64,000 nucleotides of DNA from Diphasiastrum complanatum (lineage: Eukaryota > Streptophyta > Lycopodiopsida > Lycopodiales > Lycopodiaceae). The notes below the pieces were generated by a model. It was not told the origin of the DNA and searched no databases. It worked only from the letters and a program-made list of their open reading frames with translations. Shown piece by piece: positions 36,501 to 46,399 of the stretch. The DNA lies in assembly GCA_029204225.1 (NCBI GenBank), contig CM055103.1, forward strand, positions 20,464,709-20,528,708, read 5' to 3'. Both the position numbers and the translations under genes were made by a program. Position 1 is the stretch's first letter, and each line of letters begins with the position of its first letter.

Positions 36501-38379
36501 ATCACCGTGGGCATGAAGAAAGGTGGTCTAGCCAAACTGTGCTTGATTTGGTTGCCTACAGTTCAATGTCAACACTTGCAAAAAAACAAGCCTACACTTA
36601 CCAAAAATCGAAAACTGATCGTTTTGATCTCCACGAAGCTCAGATCCCCCTGGCACCGTGCACACCACCTCCGTATCGCTGAGTAGATGCCTGTCAACTA
36701 TCCACACGCCAAGATCCGATGCCTACAGCTCAAAACAAAAAAAATTAACACCTCCACGGCTGGCGCGATTCTGGCTGTGAAGAGGTGTTCAAAGATTTTT
36801 ATTTATTATTTTTTTTAATAAACGTTTCTGGAATGTTTCTGGGCTGAGAACCGCGTTTCTCAGAAACACGGTTTCCGAACAATCAGCCCCAGAAACGCGT
36901 TTCGATGCGACTATGGTCTGAACATCACCAATAATGACACACGTCAATTCTTGAAGCATTCCCTCATAACCCTTTAGATCCCACTCTGCTACCAAAACAC
37001 AATACTATTGTGAATCAAATTATGTTTGAAAACCAAAGCATGTGTAAACTGGATTATTGCACATTATTTGCAATTATACTTTTGCCAAAGCCCATTTGAA
37101 ATTATCTAAAGGGTAAGATATATGTGACAACGTTTGAAAATGAAAGTCATTTCTAAAGAAAATTTCAAAATTCAGCATATCAAAAATGTGCGATAGAGCA
37201 ATGTGATTGTACCATAAAAGGCCATGAGGCTCGCATCAACCCAGGAGCAATGTTGGCAGCCATAAGAGCTGCTTCAATCAATATGGTTCCAGAACCACAC
37301 ATTGGATCTACAAGAACAGGGCCATTACATCCGTCATCACCTTCCCATAATGCATTCTTGTTATAAACCCCAAAACCAGGAATCCATCTACTCCACCCCG
37401 CCATTGTCAGTATGGCAGCAGCAATGCCTTCATTCAGGCCAGCTTTATGCATCACATCCCTGTACCCTCTTTTATGAAGACTAGCACCACTCATATCTCT
37501 ATACAAAATCGCTCTGTTCCTGTAAAGAGACAAGAATAACGGTAAGTCTGCGACTTTCCCTGTTTCCTTTGGCGATTTTGGCTTTCTACCATGGCAAGCG
37601 TCTCTGATCGCATCGCAGATAGCATCCTTTGATCTGGTTGACGCAGAACTAGCATTGGAAACCCTACCGCAGTCCCAAACACGCGTCTGAACATCAAAGG
37701 TTCTAAATGTAAATTGATTTTCGACTATTCTACCCATTTCAACTCTACTACGATGTTCTTCTGTGCTCTCTGGATGCATTGGTAGAAACGCTAAGTCATT
37801 GTTCTCTGGGACACCATCAAAATGATCCCTCCCAGCAATCAATAAATTAGGCCAATCAGCAGCATCTCTCACAAACTCATACACTGGATCACGGTGACTC
37901 GTACCCCGGGAGAGAGAGCCAGCTGACAGCTCCTGCAAAACCCGAACTGCAGAACGAAGCCAGAGGTTAGCCTTGAACCCAGTGCTGCAAGTCCCTTGAA
38001 ACGAAACCCCTGCAGAACCAATCTCTACGCCCACAGCTCCGATCATGGCTGACCTCAACTCTGCGGCCACCACCTCCTCCAATCCGGGAGCACAAGTAGC
38101 GAAAAACCGCTCTAAAGGCAACCCTTCGCAAGCTTTTCCCGAACATGCTATCGCCCATGGGCGTGCACTACTTCTTCTCCACCCTGAAGAAGAAGAAGAT
38201 GATGATGATAGTTGCTGCTCTGGTGGTAAACAGGAAGCCACCACATGAACACAATAATGCAGGTGCTGATGGTGGTGCTTGTGCTTGTGCTTGAAAGGAA
38301 AGCATGAAAGAGGAGAGAGAGGTGGTGAAGAAGAGGAGCTTGAAGTAATAAGGTAGGAAGGATGGAAAAGAATTGTCAT
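23521..38379 (-). CDS. RlmL/UPF0020-family RNA methyltransferase, three exons
   Basis: Probable rRNA N2-guanine methyltransferase, acting on plastid or mitochondrial rRNA if the leader is real. Exons: 38379-37213 (389 codons, phase 0, donor ATG|GTACAA), 24226-23961 (acceptor TTTGCAG, donor GATAG|GTGCTC, phase 2) and 23746-23521 (acceptor TTTGCAG, stop TAA), about 552 residues. Residues 1-80 are Ser/His-rich with few acids, like a transit peptide. Residues 91-295 form the ferredoxin-like/THUMP part ([26 protein letters not shown]). SAM motif I is [17 protein letters not shown] at 356-372 and catalytic-type NPPW is at 467-470. The C-terminus [27 protein letters not shown] is the expected tail. 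The first ATG is at 38379; an open frame runs further upstream but only from a GTG. Phases agree at both junctions and no stop interrupts, so the gene looks functional. Intron 1 is about 13 kb and full of transposons. Confidence 0.88.
23961..24226 (-). CDS. Methyltransferase exon 2 (catalytic core)
   Basis: Starts in phase 0 after TTTGCAG with [12 protein letters not shown] and continues [20 protein letters not shown] (SAM-binding acidic loop and helix) to [14 protein letters not shown] (motif IV). It ends in phase 2 at donor G|GTGCTC. The 88 codons match the expected spacing between motif I in exon 1 and motif IV. Confidence 0.87.
24227..28267 (-). other. Intron 1, exon-2-proximal 4 kb: no gene
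   Basis: AT-rich DNA with no recognisable domain. A minus-strand frame at 26581-26363 ([19 protein letters not shown]) is acidic and could be a hAT C-terminus, but this is weak. Near 27808 GCTCTAATACCA is a reversed, one-mismatch copia-type primer binding site, so an old LTR remnant may lie at 27.8-28.2 kb. Confidence 0.5.
28268..29261 (-). pseudogene. hAT transposase remnant 1 (BED zinc finger part)
   Basis: The minus strand reads [20 protein letters not shown] followed by [19 protein letters not shown] and [13 protein letters not shown]. This is a BED-type zinc finger as found at the start of plant DUF659 hAT transposases (29100-28900). Shifted frames further on carry [20 protein letters not shown] (about 28510-28440) and the end of the same domain. 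It aligns piece by piece with the second copy at 35957-35273. DUF659 and dimerisation parts are missing. It lies inside intron 1, in the same orientation as the gene. Confidence 0.75.
29332..30418. other. Intron 1: hAT-like end near 30090, no gene
   Basis: Sequence 30000-30090 has nested GATCCGGAACG / GTTCCGGATC palindromes ending GATCCGCTACAATTGAGA, the style of the hAT-family tips in this window, and is probably the end of the element carrying transposase remnant 1. A related GTTCCGGAAC palindrome is at 30127-30141. Short plant telomere-like CCCTAAA doublets occur at about 29360 and 29460. No coding sequence. Confidence 0.5.
30419..31467. repeat. TACA/CA microsatellite, about 1 kb, in intron 1
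   Basis: Almost continuous CA, TACA and TATACA repeats, with a short unique island at 30655-30700. All ORFs here, on both strands, are Tyr/Thr/His or Met/Cys/Val repeat translations. Part of the 3' end is a tandem duplication (CATATAAATTTACATATGAA appears twice, near 31362 and 31430). Confidence 0.9.
31468..32880. mobile_element. Cluster of hAT-family termini in intron 1
   Basis: Several ends lie here. CATAGTTGCAGCGAATTGCG at 31468 is followed by GAATCGCG-type palindromes and AGAATCGCGCCAGC. The shared block TGCACCTAAATTGGACCATC at 31779 leads to a tip rich in TCCGGACGCGTCC and ending CTCATCCCTG near 32010. Two diverged copies of another end, with GTTCCGGGACAGC-type motifs, lie at about 32390-32556 (ending GCAACTATG) and 32730-32880. 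TG/TA microsatellite fills 32030-32130 and 32270-32365. No coding sequence, and boundaries of individual elements cannot be paired confidently. Confidence 0.5.
33478..33561. repeat. (CT)n microsatellite inside the hAT element
   Basis: About 84 bp of uninterrupted CT repeat. ORFs over it are S/L or R/E repeat translations. Confidence 0.95.
33683..35957 (-). pseudogene. hAT transposase remnant 2 (BED finger, DUF659, RG-rich tail)
   Basis: In minus-strand order: BED-type finger [20 protein letters not shown] (about 35880-35820). Next come [12 protein letters not shown] and [13 protein letters not shown]-like text in shifted frames (35510-35400). The DUF659 exon at 35155-34811 follows, with [36 protein letters not shown] and [17 protein letters not shown]. 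Then [17 protein letters not shown] (34590-34530) and, after acceptor GGTTGCAG near 34458, an acidic segment and an RG-rich tail to the stop near 33683. Introns keep GT..AG borders. Two TAG codons near 35680 and 35300 break the second part. The usual hAT dimerisation block between the ALRRM region and the tail is absent. It should be inactive. Confidence 0.8.
37213..38379 (-). CDS. Methyltransferase exon 1 (leader, THUMP part, motif I)
   Basis: 389 codons from the ATG at 38379-38377 to WPFM at 37213, followed by GTACAA. Poly-Ser runs at residues 13-18 and 58-65 and a His-rich run near 31-42 lie in the probable targeting leader. [12 protein letters not shown], the usual RlmL-family signature, is at residues 296-307. 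The reading frame has no stops. Confidence 0.88.
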
Positions 38380-40590
38380 ATCTCTTTCTCCACCTCCTCC
38401 TCCCTTTGTCCACCAGGTTAATTGGCTCTTTCCATGCTCACCCACTCACCTCTTTAGGACATCAAGAACGGGTGAGAGGCTCATTGTGCACAGGCTGCTA
38501 CATCAGGTCTTGCAATGGAGCAACCCGTTGGCTATCACATCTGGCTTGCCATTCAGATCCAGAAATGGGGGCAATCAGGAACATCAATCCAACATCAATC
38601 CAGCAAACGTTTTGACACGACTTAGCAGGTTAGATGCACAGCATGGGTGGGTTGGAAATCAACCCGTGCTTTCCAAGAGCTAATCCAAGAATTTCTTGCA
38701 AATTCTCTCACCAGAGAACGGGTTGAGCGGTTGGAGAAATGCATGGAAAGGCTTCACCAGTTCTAAACTGGTGAGATGGAAAGAGGCCCTAAGGAATAAG
38801 GAGACCATTGACATGGAAAAGGACACCATTCAAATGAGTCCAATTCAAAATATCTACAACACTGAACCCAATCCAATTAATATCATTATTATTATTATTA
38901 TTATGGACCTACATTATAGGGTCGAAGGCCACCGCCTCGGGCCTTCCCCGATTTAAGGCCTTGGGCCCGAGGGCATGGCCCAAGGCCTTAAACTGGCAGG
39001 GGTCTTCCCCGGCGTAAAGCACATTCAAAAGAATGTGCCTTTAGAAACTTCGAGAGGTAAGTATTGTGTTTTTACTGCGCGCCTTTTTTGAGTGTGTTGG
39101 AGCTTAGGAGCTCGTAATGAGAAGCGATGGAATGAGTTTTTATGGACGCTTGTCTTATGGCAAAACTAATTTCCAGTTCTTTGCCAACGGTATGCTCGTG
39201 CAAACAGGAGGCGACTTTGATGGCAACAAGAAGGTAAGGTATGAAGGACACCACGTGCGACTGCAACTATTACCAAGGAAGTAACAGTTTTCAAAAGTCC
39301 TAGAACGAACTCTCTTTTAAGTAATGATGACTGACCATGATAAGACATCTTCTAGTGTTTCAATTTTATTGATCTCTCGAGAGCTTGCCATTGATGTTTA
39401 GCAATTTCAAAAGGGCATGGAACTGGACTATAAAATATGAATAGCAAATCAGTTGAAGACATTTGCAACTATTTCCAGTCATGTACTGATTGCAATCTAG
39501 TTGTGCACAAAACTACATGACTATAGATTCCATTGCTGCGATCCTCCTCCTCAACCTATGCAGTCAAGCGAGTGAGATACTAGCAAGATCTATATCCACA
39601 GATGAAACGAAATATCACTAAAAGAAATCCAGTAGAATAATTTGCCTTATCAATCTTCAAAATACAAGAAAATTTTCTTGTATGTGCTCATTTGTGCAAG
39701 GAATTTGGATACATCAATTACTTATTGTAATCCGATGTAAGGTAAGGTAAGGTATTTCATGCCATGTCCCGCTGTTGGCACCTGTGACTGGATGGAAGAC
39801 ACGGATCAAAGCCTGCAACAAGGTCATTGGTATTCTATAGATCATATCTTACCCGATGGAAATAGACAGATTATTGTTGGTAATATGTTTACAGTAGGTG
39901 AAATTGTTTTACAAGTGGTAAAACTATTTTACTGTTGGTTACAAAGACATATGTCATTTTACCTGTGGTAAAACTATTTTTTAAGAAAGACGTTACGGAG
40001 TTGTAAGGTTCCACTTGTGAAAATTCACACGTGTGGGAATGTCATCTTCTAAGCAAAGCTTTTGCACTATAGATCTTCTATTGATTGAAATCCAAGATCA
40101 ATTAATGAAATCTAAGGCAAAAAGGCAAAGTTACATGCATACATTCATAACCAAAGTAGTTTCACACGTGTGGAAACATGTAGTACTAAAAACTAAGTCC
40201 CAACAAGCTCCTCTCCTCAGGTAGAAAGGGAAACCACCACTTTTGGTGAAGGGTAGAGAGATACACTCAAAATTGAGAGATCTCCAAATTGACTCAAAAA
40301 CTCACATTAGATTATGATAGAAATGAAGAGTACACATAAAACTTGTGGAGATCCATGCTTCAATCCTATTGGTCTCTAATCCTATTGGATGAGTGATTCA
40401 TCATCTCTAACTTTTGATTGGACCCTTCCAACAAATCTCTCAATTATCATTGGACCCTTAATCATATAGGTTGTACATATGATTTAAATCAAGTTCTAGT
40501 GGCTAAAAAGGCCAAAATCATATTTTTTAGTCATATGCCACATGGCATCAATCTATTCTTGGTCCAATTTTGCAGATTTTCACATGGTAT
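38380..40590. other. Upstream of methyltransferase gene; nothing else recognised
   Basis: Should include the gene's promoter and 5' UTR just above 38379, but no certain TATA box was picked. (TTA)n at 38885-38903 is followed by a G/C-rich segment with GGCCTTGGGC palindromes to 39020. Otherwise no coding sequence or repeat pair was seen. Confidence 0.5.
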
Positions 40591-40619
40591 CTAAAATGTC
40601 CCCCAAGACTTCCAATCAA

Positions 40620-41797
40620 GATGGAGTGCCAAGAATACAATAAGGGAGTGCAGTGGACGAAACCATCCCAACCAGACCTAGACCGTCCGATCTAGCCCCC
40701 GAGCACTAGGGAGTATGGCAAATCACAATGATAGTAAGTGCTTACCAATCCGACAGCATAACGGCCGCAGACTCTCAATGATCCCTATGGACACAGGTGA
40801 GGGTATATATAGAGAGTAGCACCCACCATGCCTGCCCATGCACTGAATCCACATGTAAGTGTGCTATAAACTCATGCCTAACTCCCATGCATGACCACTG
40901 CATGTAGGTACCCCTAACTCATAATAGCAAAGACCCATGCATAGACACATTGCATGTACTAGGATGCAACACAGATGCCTATATCGCATGCAGGCATAGC
41001 CCATGGTCCTACTTAGCTATTATCCAAATTAGGCCTGGCCCCTAAATCTAAGACATCCCCCCAATGGTACAAACTCCCATTAGGGACGTAACATATTTTC
41101 TCCCTTATTTTAGTTTTGTCCTCAGAACTCAAAGTTCGGAAAACTCTTTTTTAAGTTACCTTCTAGTTCCCATGAATCCTCATCATTAGAATATCTTTTC
41201 CAACGAACCAGATGCTCAATAACATCCCAATTTTGCAATCGCTTGGATCTTGTATCAAGAATCTTTTCAAGTTCTAAAGGAATCCTCTCATATAAGTCCT
41301 CAAATGAATCTAGATTAGTACCAGAACCAACATGATCTCCCTCATGTAAACTCATCTTCAGACGACTTACATGAAACACAGGATGAGCCTTGGTTCCCTC
41401 TGGTAACTCTGATCGGTAAGCTAAAGATCCAATCTTTTTCAAGATTTTATATGGTCCACTATACCTAGCAGACAATTTGTAATGCTTCCCAATGTGCATT
41501 ATCTTAGAATCCTTCGGAGCTCTAAGATACACCCAATCCCCAACTTGAAACTCCCGAGGTGATCTTTTCAGATTAGCAAAATGTCTTACTTGTTCCTGGG
41601 CACCTAGAACATTTTCACGTCCTAACTGTAACATTTCTTGCATTTTACACAAGAAATCCGCTACTTTCTGGACTTTAATCGACTCAATTTCAACCGCTAT
41701 CGGAGATCTAGGCTGAAATCCATACATAAGCATAAACGGACTATACCCAGTAGCCGAATGCTTACTACTGTTATAAGCAAACTCAATCCATGGAAGA
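40620..41797 (-). mobile_element. Ty3/gypsy 3' end: integrase tail, chromodomain, LTR
   Basis: The minus strand from 41797 reads WIEFAYNSSKHSATGYSPFM, QVGDWVYLRAPKDSKI, HPVFHVSRLKMSL and, at the C-terminus, WDVIEHLVRWKRYSNDEDSW. This is an integrase C-terminal domain followed by a chromodomain-like block of a chromovirus-type gypsy element. Past the stop at 41122 comes a purine-rich tract and an LTR start (TGTTACGTCCCTAATGGGAG, reversed, from about 41092 leftwards) with a TATATATA box near 40805-40812. The far LTR border is unclear. The pol part is cut off abruptly at about 41797. A second copy of the LTR start is at 42369-42594. Confidence 0.8.
41122..41797 (-). pseudogene. Gypsy integrase C-terminus plus chromodomain
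   Basis: The 203-codon open frame continues upstream of its first Met into the integrase core (RYLPWIEFAYNSSKHSATGY). The chromodomain block EHLVRWKRYSNDEDSWELEG is near the end. 5'-truncated, lacking catalytic residues. Confidence 0.85.
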
Positions 41798-42368
41798 TAC
41801 CTTTCCCATCATCCGCCCAACAGCAGCAACCTTACTGCTGATAGAACCATTGTAGCTTAGCATAGGTTAAAGATTTATAAGCACCACTCTCCAGATTTTC
41901 TACATGCAACAAAGTTTACACTAAAGACAGGATTCAATCACAAAGTAGTCTTTAACTTTTATGCATGCACTAAAAAAAAAGAAAAGGGTTTTCATGGAAG
42001 ACAGCCATCTAAAAACTTGGGTAGTTAAATCCATTTTTCATTATTGTTCCATATTCCTTCTTAGTTTGCTAAAAGCTTTTGATTTGTAAGAACCAGCATA
42101 AGTCAGATTTTCTCAAACCATTAAAATTTAGAGCCTACAGTCTGCTCATGCTATGCATGAATGAAAATCACAGTTCTCAACCTATCATCAAAGCATGGCT
42201 CAATAAACAGTTTGCAGCAAGCTCCATCTAGCATCCCATCCTGGAAAGAAGATTCTGAAGCCCCATGCAACCACTATTCTGCTCACAAACCAAAAAACCG
42301 GAACATAATAAACAGAAAGTACCCTTTCAGGTCCACAAATGGAAAGCTGCCAACGAACACACAATCCT
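41798..42368. other. No gene recognised
   Basis: Unique AT-rich sequence between the truncated gypsy pol and the LTR fragment at 42369. No motif recognised. Confidence 0.55.
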
Positions 42369-42594
42369 ACTAACTCCCATGCATGACCACTGCATGTAGG
42401 TACCCCTAACTCATAATAGCAAAGACCCATGCATATACACAGTGCATGTACATCCTATCCCATACTAGGATGCAACACATGCCTATACCACATGCAGGCA
42501 TAGCTCATGGTCCTACTTAGCTATTATCCAAATTAGGCCTGGCCCCTAAACTAAGATAGCCCCCTAATGGTACAAACTCCCATTAGGGCCGTAA
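42369..42594 (-). repeat. Gypsy LTR fragment (second copy)
   Basis: Same sequence as about 40880-41092 (ACTCCCATGCATGACCACTG .. CCCATTAGGGCCGTAAC) with scattered changes and an indel. It stops at the LTR start (TGTTACGG, reversed) and is cut on the other side at about 42369. It abuts the copia leader at 42595 directly. Confidence 0.8.
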
Positions 42595-43188
42595 CAGTAT
42601 CAGAGCCAAGTACAAGAGGATTTATTGAGATTTGATGGGGTTGATCCAAAACTAAGCCCAAATTAGCAAGTTTTTGGAAACTAGCTAGTTTTGATGTGAC
42701 GAGTTGGATAGAATAGCTATACTCAATTTTTTTGGACCAAAACTTGTTGTGGGCTGCAGGAGTGCTTTCCACACATGTGGGGCCATACATATCCAATTTT
42801 GGTTAGGAAAATTTAAATTGATGCAAAATTTGACTCATACACCCAAATTTAGAGATTTTTAGTGCAAATTCAAGCTCTATCGATAAAGTTTCTATTCCTA
42901 TGATTTGTTCTTGGATTAGATCATCCATATAATTAATTTGAGGCTTGACTCAGGTGCATTAAATGTGTTTCTCTGATTTTTTTAGTGCATGTTGAAGGTG
43001 TGAGAGATATTGCCAACAATCATAGATTAAGGAGTGATTTTGCAAGATTGAGACCAGAATCTTCCATCATTCTGGATTTGTTCATGAGTGATAGGATTGT
43101 CTCTATAAGCTTTCAAATTGCTAGAAGACATTAGGTTCAAATCTCTTAGTGAAACCATAGGACTTTCAAGTGTTTTTTCACATTTAAA

Positions 43189-44061
43189 ATGCTATCAATG
43201 GGTGGTTTTTTGCTTGAAGCTAGTGAAAGGCTCACATCCACTAATTATGCTATTTGGAAAGTTCGAATGGAGTCTTTGCTTGTACTCCATGATCTTTATG
43301 ACATAGTGCTTGAGGTGGAAGTAGAACCTCAAGGAGGTGTTGAATTGGTAAAGTACAAGAAGAGATGTAGAGTTGCTTCACATTGCATAAAAATGAATGT
43401 AAGTAATGAACTTTTGAAAGAAATCTCATCTTGTACCACATCCAAAGAGGCATGGGATTCACTAAAATCAATTTATGAATCCAACAATACTTCAAGGATA
43501 CTCATTCTTAGGAATCGAATTCTTGAAATCATGAAAGGAATAAATGAAAGTGTTCAAAATTATGTTCTTAGGATCAAATCATTGAATGAGTTGTCTTCTA
43601 TAGGTGATAAGATCAAAGATGATGAATTAGCTCAAATCATTTTGAATGGATTAGGAGATGATTATTCTAATCTTGTTCAAACTTTTTCTATTCAAGATTC
43701 ACTTCCTAGTATTGAAAAGCTTCAAAGTGTGCTTGTAAGTGAGGAAAGTAGAATGCTTCATATCAAAAATAGGATGAGTTTCTTATCTTTGAATGATGGT
43801 GATGAAAAAGCTAACTTTTCTTTGAAAGGCAAGAAGAAAAAGTTTCCATCCAAGAAGACTCAAGACATGGAGATGGAGAGCAAGGATGGAGCATCAAGTT
43901 CCAAAGGCAAGAGCAAGAAGGACAAGAAGAAGCTAAAGTGTTTCTTTTGTGGGGAAAAGAGACATTTTATTTCCGAGTGTTACAAGAAGAAGAATGCCCA
44001 AGAGAAGGACAATCAAGGCAATCTTGTGCTTGAAGAGAAGATTTATATTCACAACAGGTGA
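43189..44061 (+). pseudogene. Copia gag (UBN2 type) with CCHC knuckle
   Basis: 290 open codons: ERLTSTNYAIWKVRMESLLV, KEAWDSLKSIYESNNTSRIL, LNGLGDDYSNLVQTFSIQD, and a knuckle CFFCGEKRHFISEC near the end (43939-43980). The Gly of the usual KGH is replaced by Arg (EKRH). The frame ends at 44061, where a protease should follow. The next recognisable coding text (CEIVGVGSIPM) lies beyond the protease active site, so the WYxDSGAS region was deleted. Gag alone looks translatable. Confidence 0.8.
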
Positions 44062-44139
44062 TCAAGAATGTGAGATTGTGGGAGTTGGATCCATTCCTAT
44101 GTATTAGATGTACATTTCAAGCATGGAGCATGTTCTATC

Positions 44140-44757
44140 TTGAAAAATGAAAAATGTATTGCTAATGGTTTCAAGCAAGGGAGGTTATTCAAGTTGGTGA
44201 TGGTTGGAAGTGTGAACATGGCAAGGGAGGAGCGCACTCAAGTGGAACTGTGGCACAAAAGGTTAGGCCATCCTAACTACAAAGCTATGGAGACCATGGT
44301 GACAAAGGAGCTAGTAAGTGGACTTCCCAAGACCATATCCAAGTGTGGCAAGTTTTGTGAAGCTTGTGGACTCTCCGAATCTCATAAGCTACCTTTCAAG
44401 AGATCTTTGACAAGATCTAATTCTCCTCTTGTCCTTATACACTTGGATGTCCATTCATTTGCACATGAATCTAATGGTGGAGCTCTTATGTATGTCACTT
44501 TCATTGATGATAGATCAAGATACTCTTGGCTTTACCAATGGAGGGGAGTACATCTCCAATAGAATGAAAGAGTTTTGTGGAACTAATGACATTAGGAGAG
44601 AGTTTACATGCACATACACTCCACAAAAAAATGGAGTAGCTGAGAGGAAGAATAGGACACTATGTGAGTGTGCTAAAGCCTTGAGATTAGATGCATCTCT
44701 TCCTATTGAATTTTAGGGAGAAGCTATTTTATGTGCAAACTTTCTATGCAATGCACC
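44140..44757 (+). pseudogene. Copia GAG-pre-integrase and truncated integrase
   Basis: VELWHKRLGHPNYKAMETMV and CEACGLSESHKLPFKRSL (zinc-binding), then MYVTFIDDRSRYSWLYQW. About 45 residues of the catalytic core are missing before GGEYISNRMKEFCG in another frame, then GVAERKNRTLCECAKALRLD. A TAG follows SLPIEF. Non-functional. Confidence 0.8.
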
Positions 44758-44896
44758 ATAAATCTTGAAGAGAGAAGATATCAACATGTGCATCTTGTGT
44801 GATCATCCTCCTTTGAAAGCTTGGATACATAAGCAGCATCAAGAGATTTTGCTCTCTCTCTCTTGGATCCAATTTGTAGATGCCTTCATATCTTGA

Positions 44897-45755
44897 TCAA
44901 TGAGCAAGGATCTCATCATCCTTCTTGATCACACAATTGTCAATATGGAAATTGACATCAAGGCCACCATCAAGTAATTGGACAAGACTTAAAAGATTCT
45001 TTGTAAGCTTGGGAACAAAAAGAACCTTGTGAAGAGATAGAACTTTTGATAATGTAAGCTTCAAGGGAATAGTCCCTACTCCTTCAATTTTGCACTCTTC
45101 ATCACTTGCAATATATATGGACTTCTTGATTACTTCATAAGGCATAATAGATGAGAAGGAATCATTGGAGCTAGACATATGAGATGATGCTCCAATATCA
45201 ATATACCAAGAATCATCTTTCTTGAAGGTGGAAGAGGAGAAGCTTGATGCCATAGGTGAGCATTCTCCATCACTTGCAATAAAGTTTTTTTTTCTCATGA
45301 GAGATGTTGGCTTGCTTGAATTGGTTCTTCTTCTTGAAGCAATTGGTGGCATAGTGACCTTTCTTTCCACGAAAGAAGCACTTAACATTTTTTTTTTCTT
45401 CTTTGAAGTAGAAACACAGGAGGTATTCTCCTCCTCTTCATCTTGGTCTTTTGCTTTGGCCTTAGAGAAGTGTTGGTGTTGCTTTTTGCTCCTCTCTTTG
45501 TGCTTGGTAAATAAAACTTTGTCATCACCATTATGATTGAGTGACAATTTGTCCATACTTAATAGCTTGTTCTCATGCCTTGATTCTTCAGCTATTAGCA
45601 CTCCTTGCAAAACCTCCAAGGTTGGTAGCTCCTCCTTGATAGCATAGGATTGAACAAGATTCTCATATTCATCATTCAAGCCATTGAGTATGACTTGGAG
45701 TAGCTCACTTTGTTTGATGGAATCTCCAATACAGGCAAACTCCCTATGAATATCT
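44897..45755 (-). pseudogene. Antisense copia gag-protease fragment
   Basis: The minus strand reads DIHREFACIGDSIKQSELLQ from the right edge, VILNGLNDEYENLVQSYAIK, LPTLEVLQGVLIAEESRHEN, then a knuckle in a shifted frame (CFFRGKKGHYATNC, second Cys changed to Arg), and a protease site WYIDIGASSHM where Ile replaces Ser. LTKNLLSLVQLLDGGLDVNF follows. Its closest match in the window is the copia at 47650-53543. Cut at 45755 by the next element. Confidence 0.75.
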
Positions 45756-46394
45756 TGTGAAGAATTTTAGATCATTGAAGATCCAATCCATGTCCCTGAT
45801 CTCTGGTTACAAAAAGGAGCAAACCAACAATCCTGCCAATGTAAAAAAATCAGCATCTACATACAAAATGAGATGTAAACTCTAAGAGATACTAATCAAA
45901 CATGAACCAAAACATTAAATATAGTTTTTGTCTATACAATTATAGTACCCTATTGTATTTCACACGTGTGGAACCGAAAATAGCAATAAATGGTCATTCT
46001 ACACATAGAATTGCAAGATAACATCATGAGAGCCAATGAGTAGTAGAACCCAAAGAGGACCATGTATAATGATGAAATGAGAGAGAGAAGAGAGAAGATC
46101 CCTTTCTCCACATGTTACAAGCTTTTATAGCAGGTCCAAACCCTATTTGGCTACTTGGCTTTCCCTCCAAAATGCTAACCCTACTATTTTTGGGTCTAGA
46201 TTCAATGTACCCAAAGTTCAAATTTGAATCTCTCTCAAACTCGACTACCAACTTTTCCACACTTTCAAAAAGTGTTTATTGAATGTATTTTAACTAATAT
46301 AACTTCAAAAAGTTTATCTCTAAGTCTAAACTGAGTTTTGGCCTCATATTGACAATTTACCAAAATATGACTAAACTTGTTGAAATCTCTCACA
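45756..46394 (-). repeat. Solo-side LTR of element D
   Basis: 639 bp bounded by TGTGAAG and CTCTCACA with the polypurine tract adjacent at 46395. A TATA-like CTATAAAAGC on the minus strand is at 46130-46121. The adjacent 5 bp on the left is TATCT; no partner duplication can be checked because the other end is lost. Confidence 0.6.
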
Positions 46395-46399
46395 CTCCT

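Larger units (their letters stand above)
33004..36923 (-). mobile_element. hAT element with perfect 8-bp target duplication
   Basis: GTCTGAAC at 33004-33011 and again at 36916-36923 brackets an element (33012-36915, 3904 bp). Its tips are CATAGCGTTTCAGAAACGCG and, reversed, CATAGTCGCATCGAAACGCG. Eight-bp target duplications are the hAT hallmark, and a hAT transposase remnant lies inside on the minus strand. The block at about 33115-33215 and the one at 36750-36790 recur in the other family members (21.5, 31.8, 19.0 and 31.57 kb). It sits in intron 1 of the methyltransferase gene, ending 297 bp from the exon 1 donor. Confidence 0.88.
42595..44757 (+). mobile_element. Defective copia element, gag to partial integrase
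   Basis: It begins with GTATCAGAGCC, a copia primer binding site lacking its first two bases, fused straight to a gypsy LTR fragment. A leader of about 590 bp follows, then gag, a piece of GAG-pre-integrase and integrase. It ends near 44757 against antisense copia sequence. LTRs, protease, reverse transcriptase and RNase H are absent. Leader and gag resemble those of the copia at 57242-61943, so the two are one family. Confidence 0.75.

Noticed and set aside
40587-40606. TTTTCACATGGTATCTAAAAT as a copia LTR end plus primer binding site
   Set aside because: Only the first seven bases match the primer binding site and no LTR partner or gag follows.
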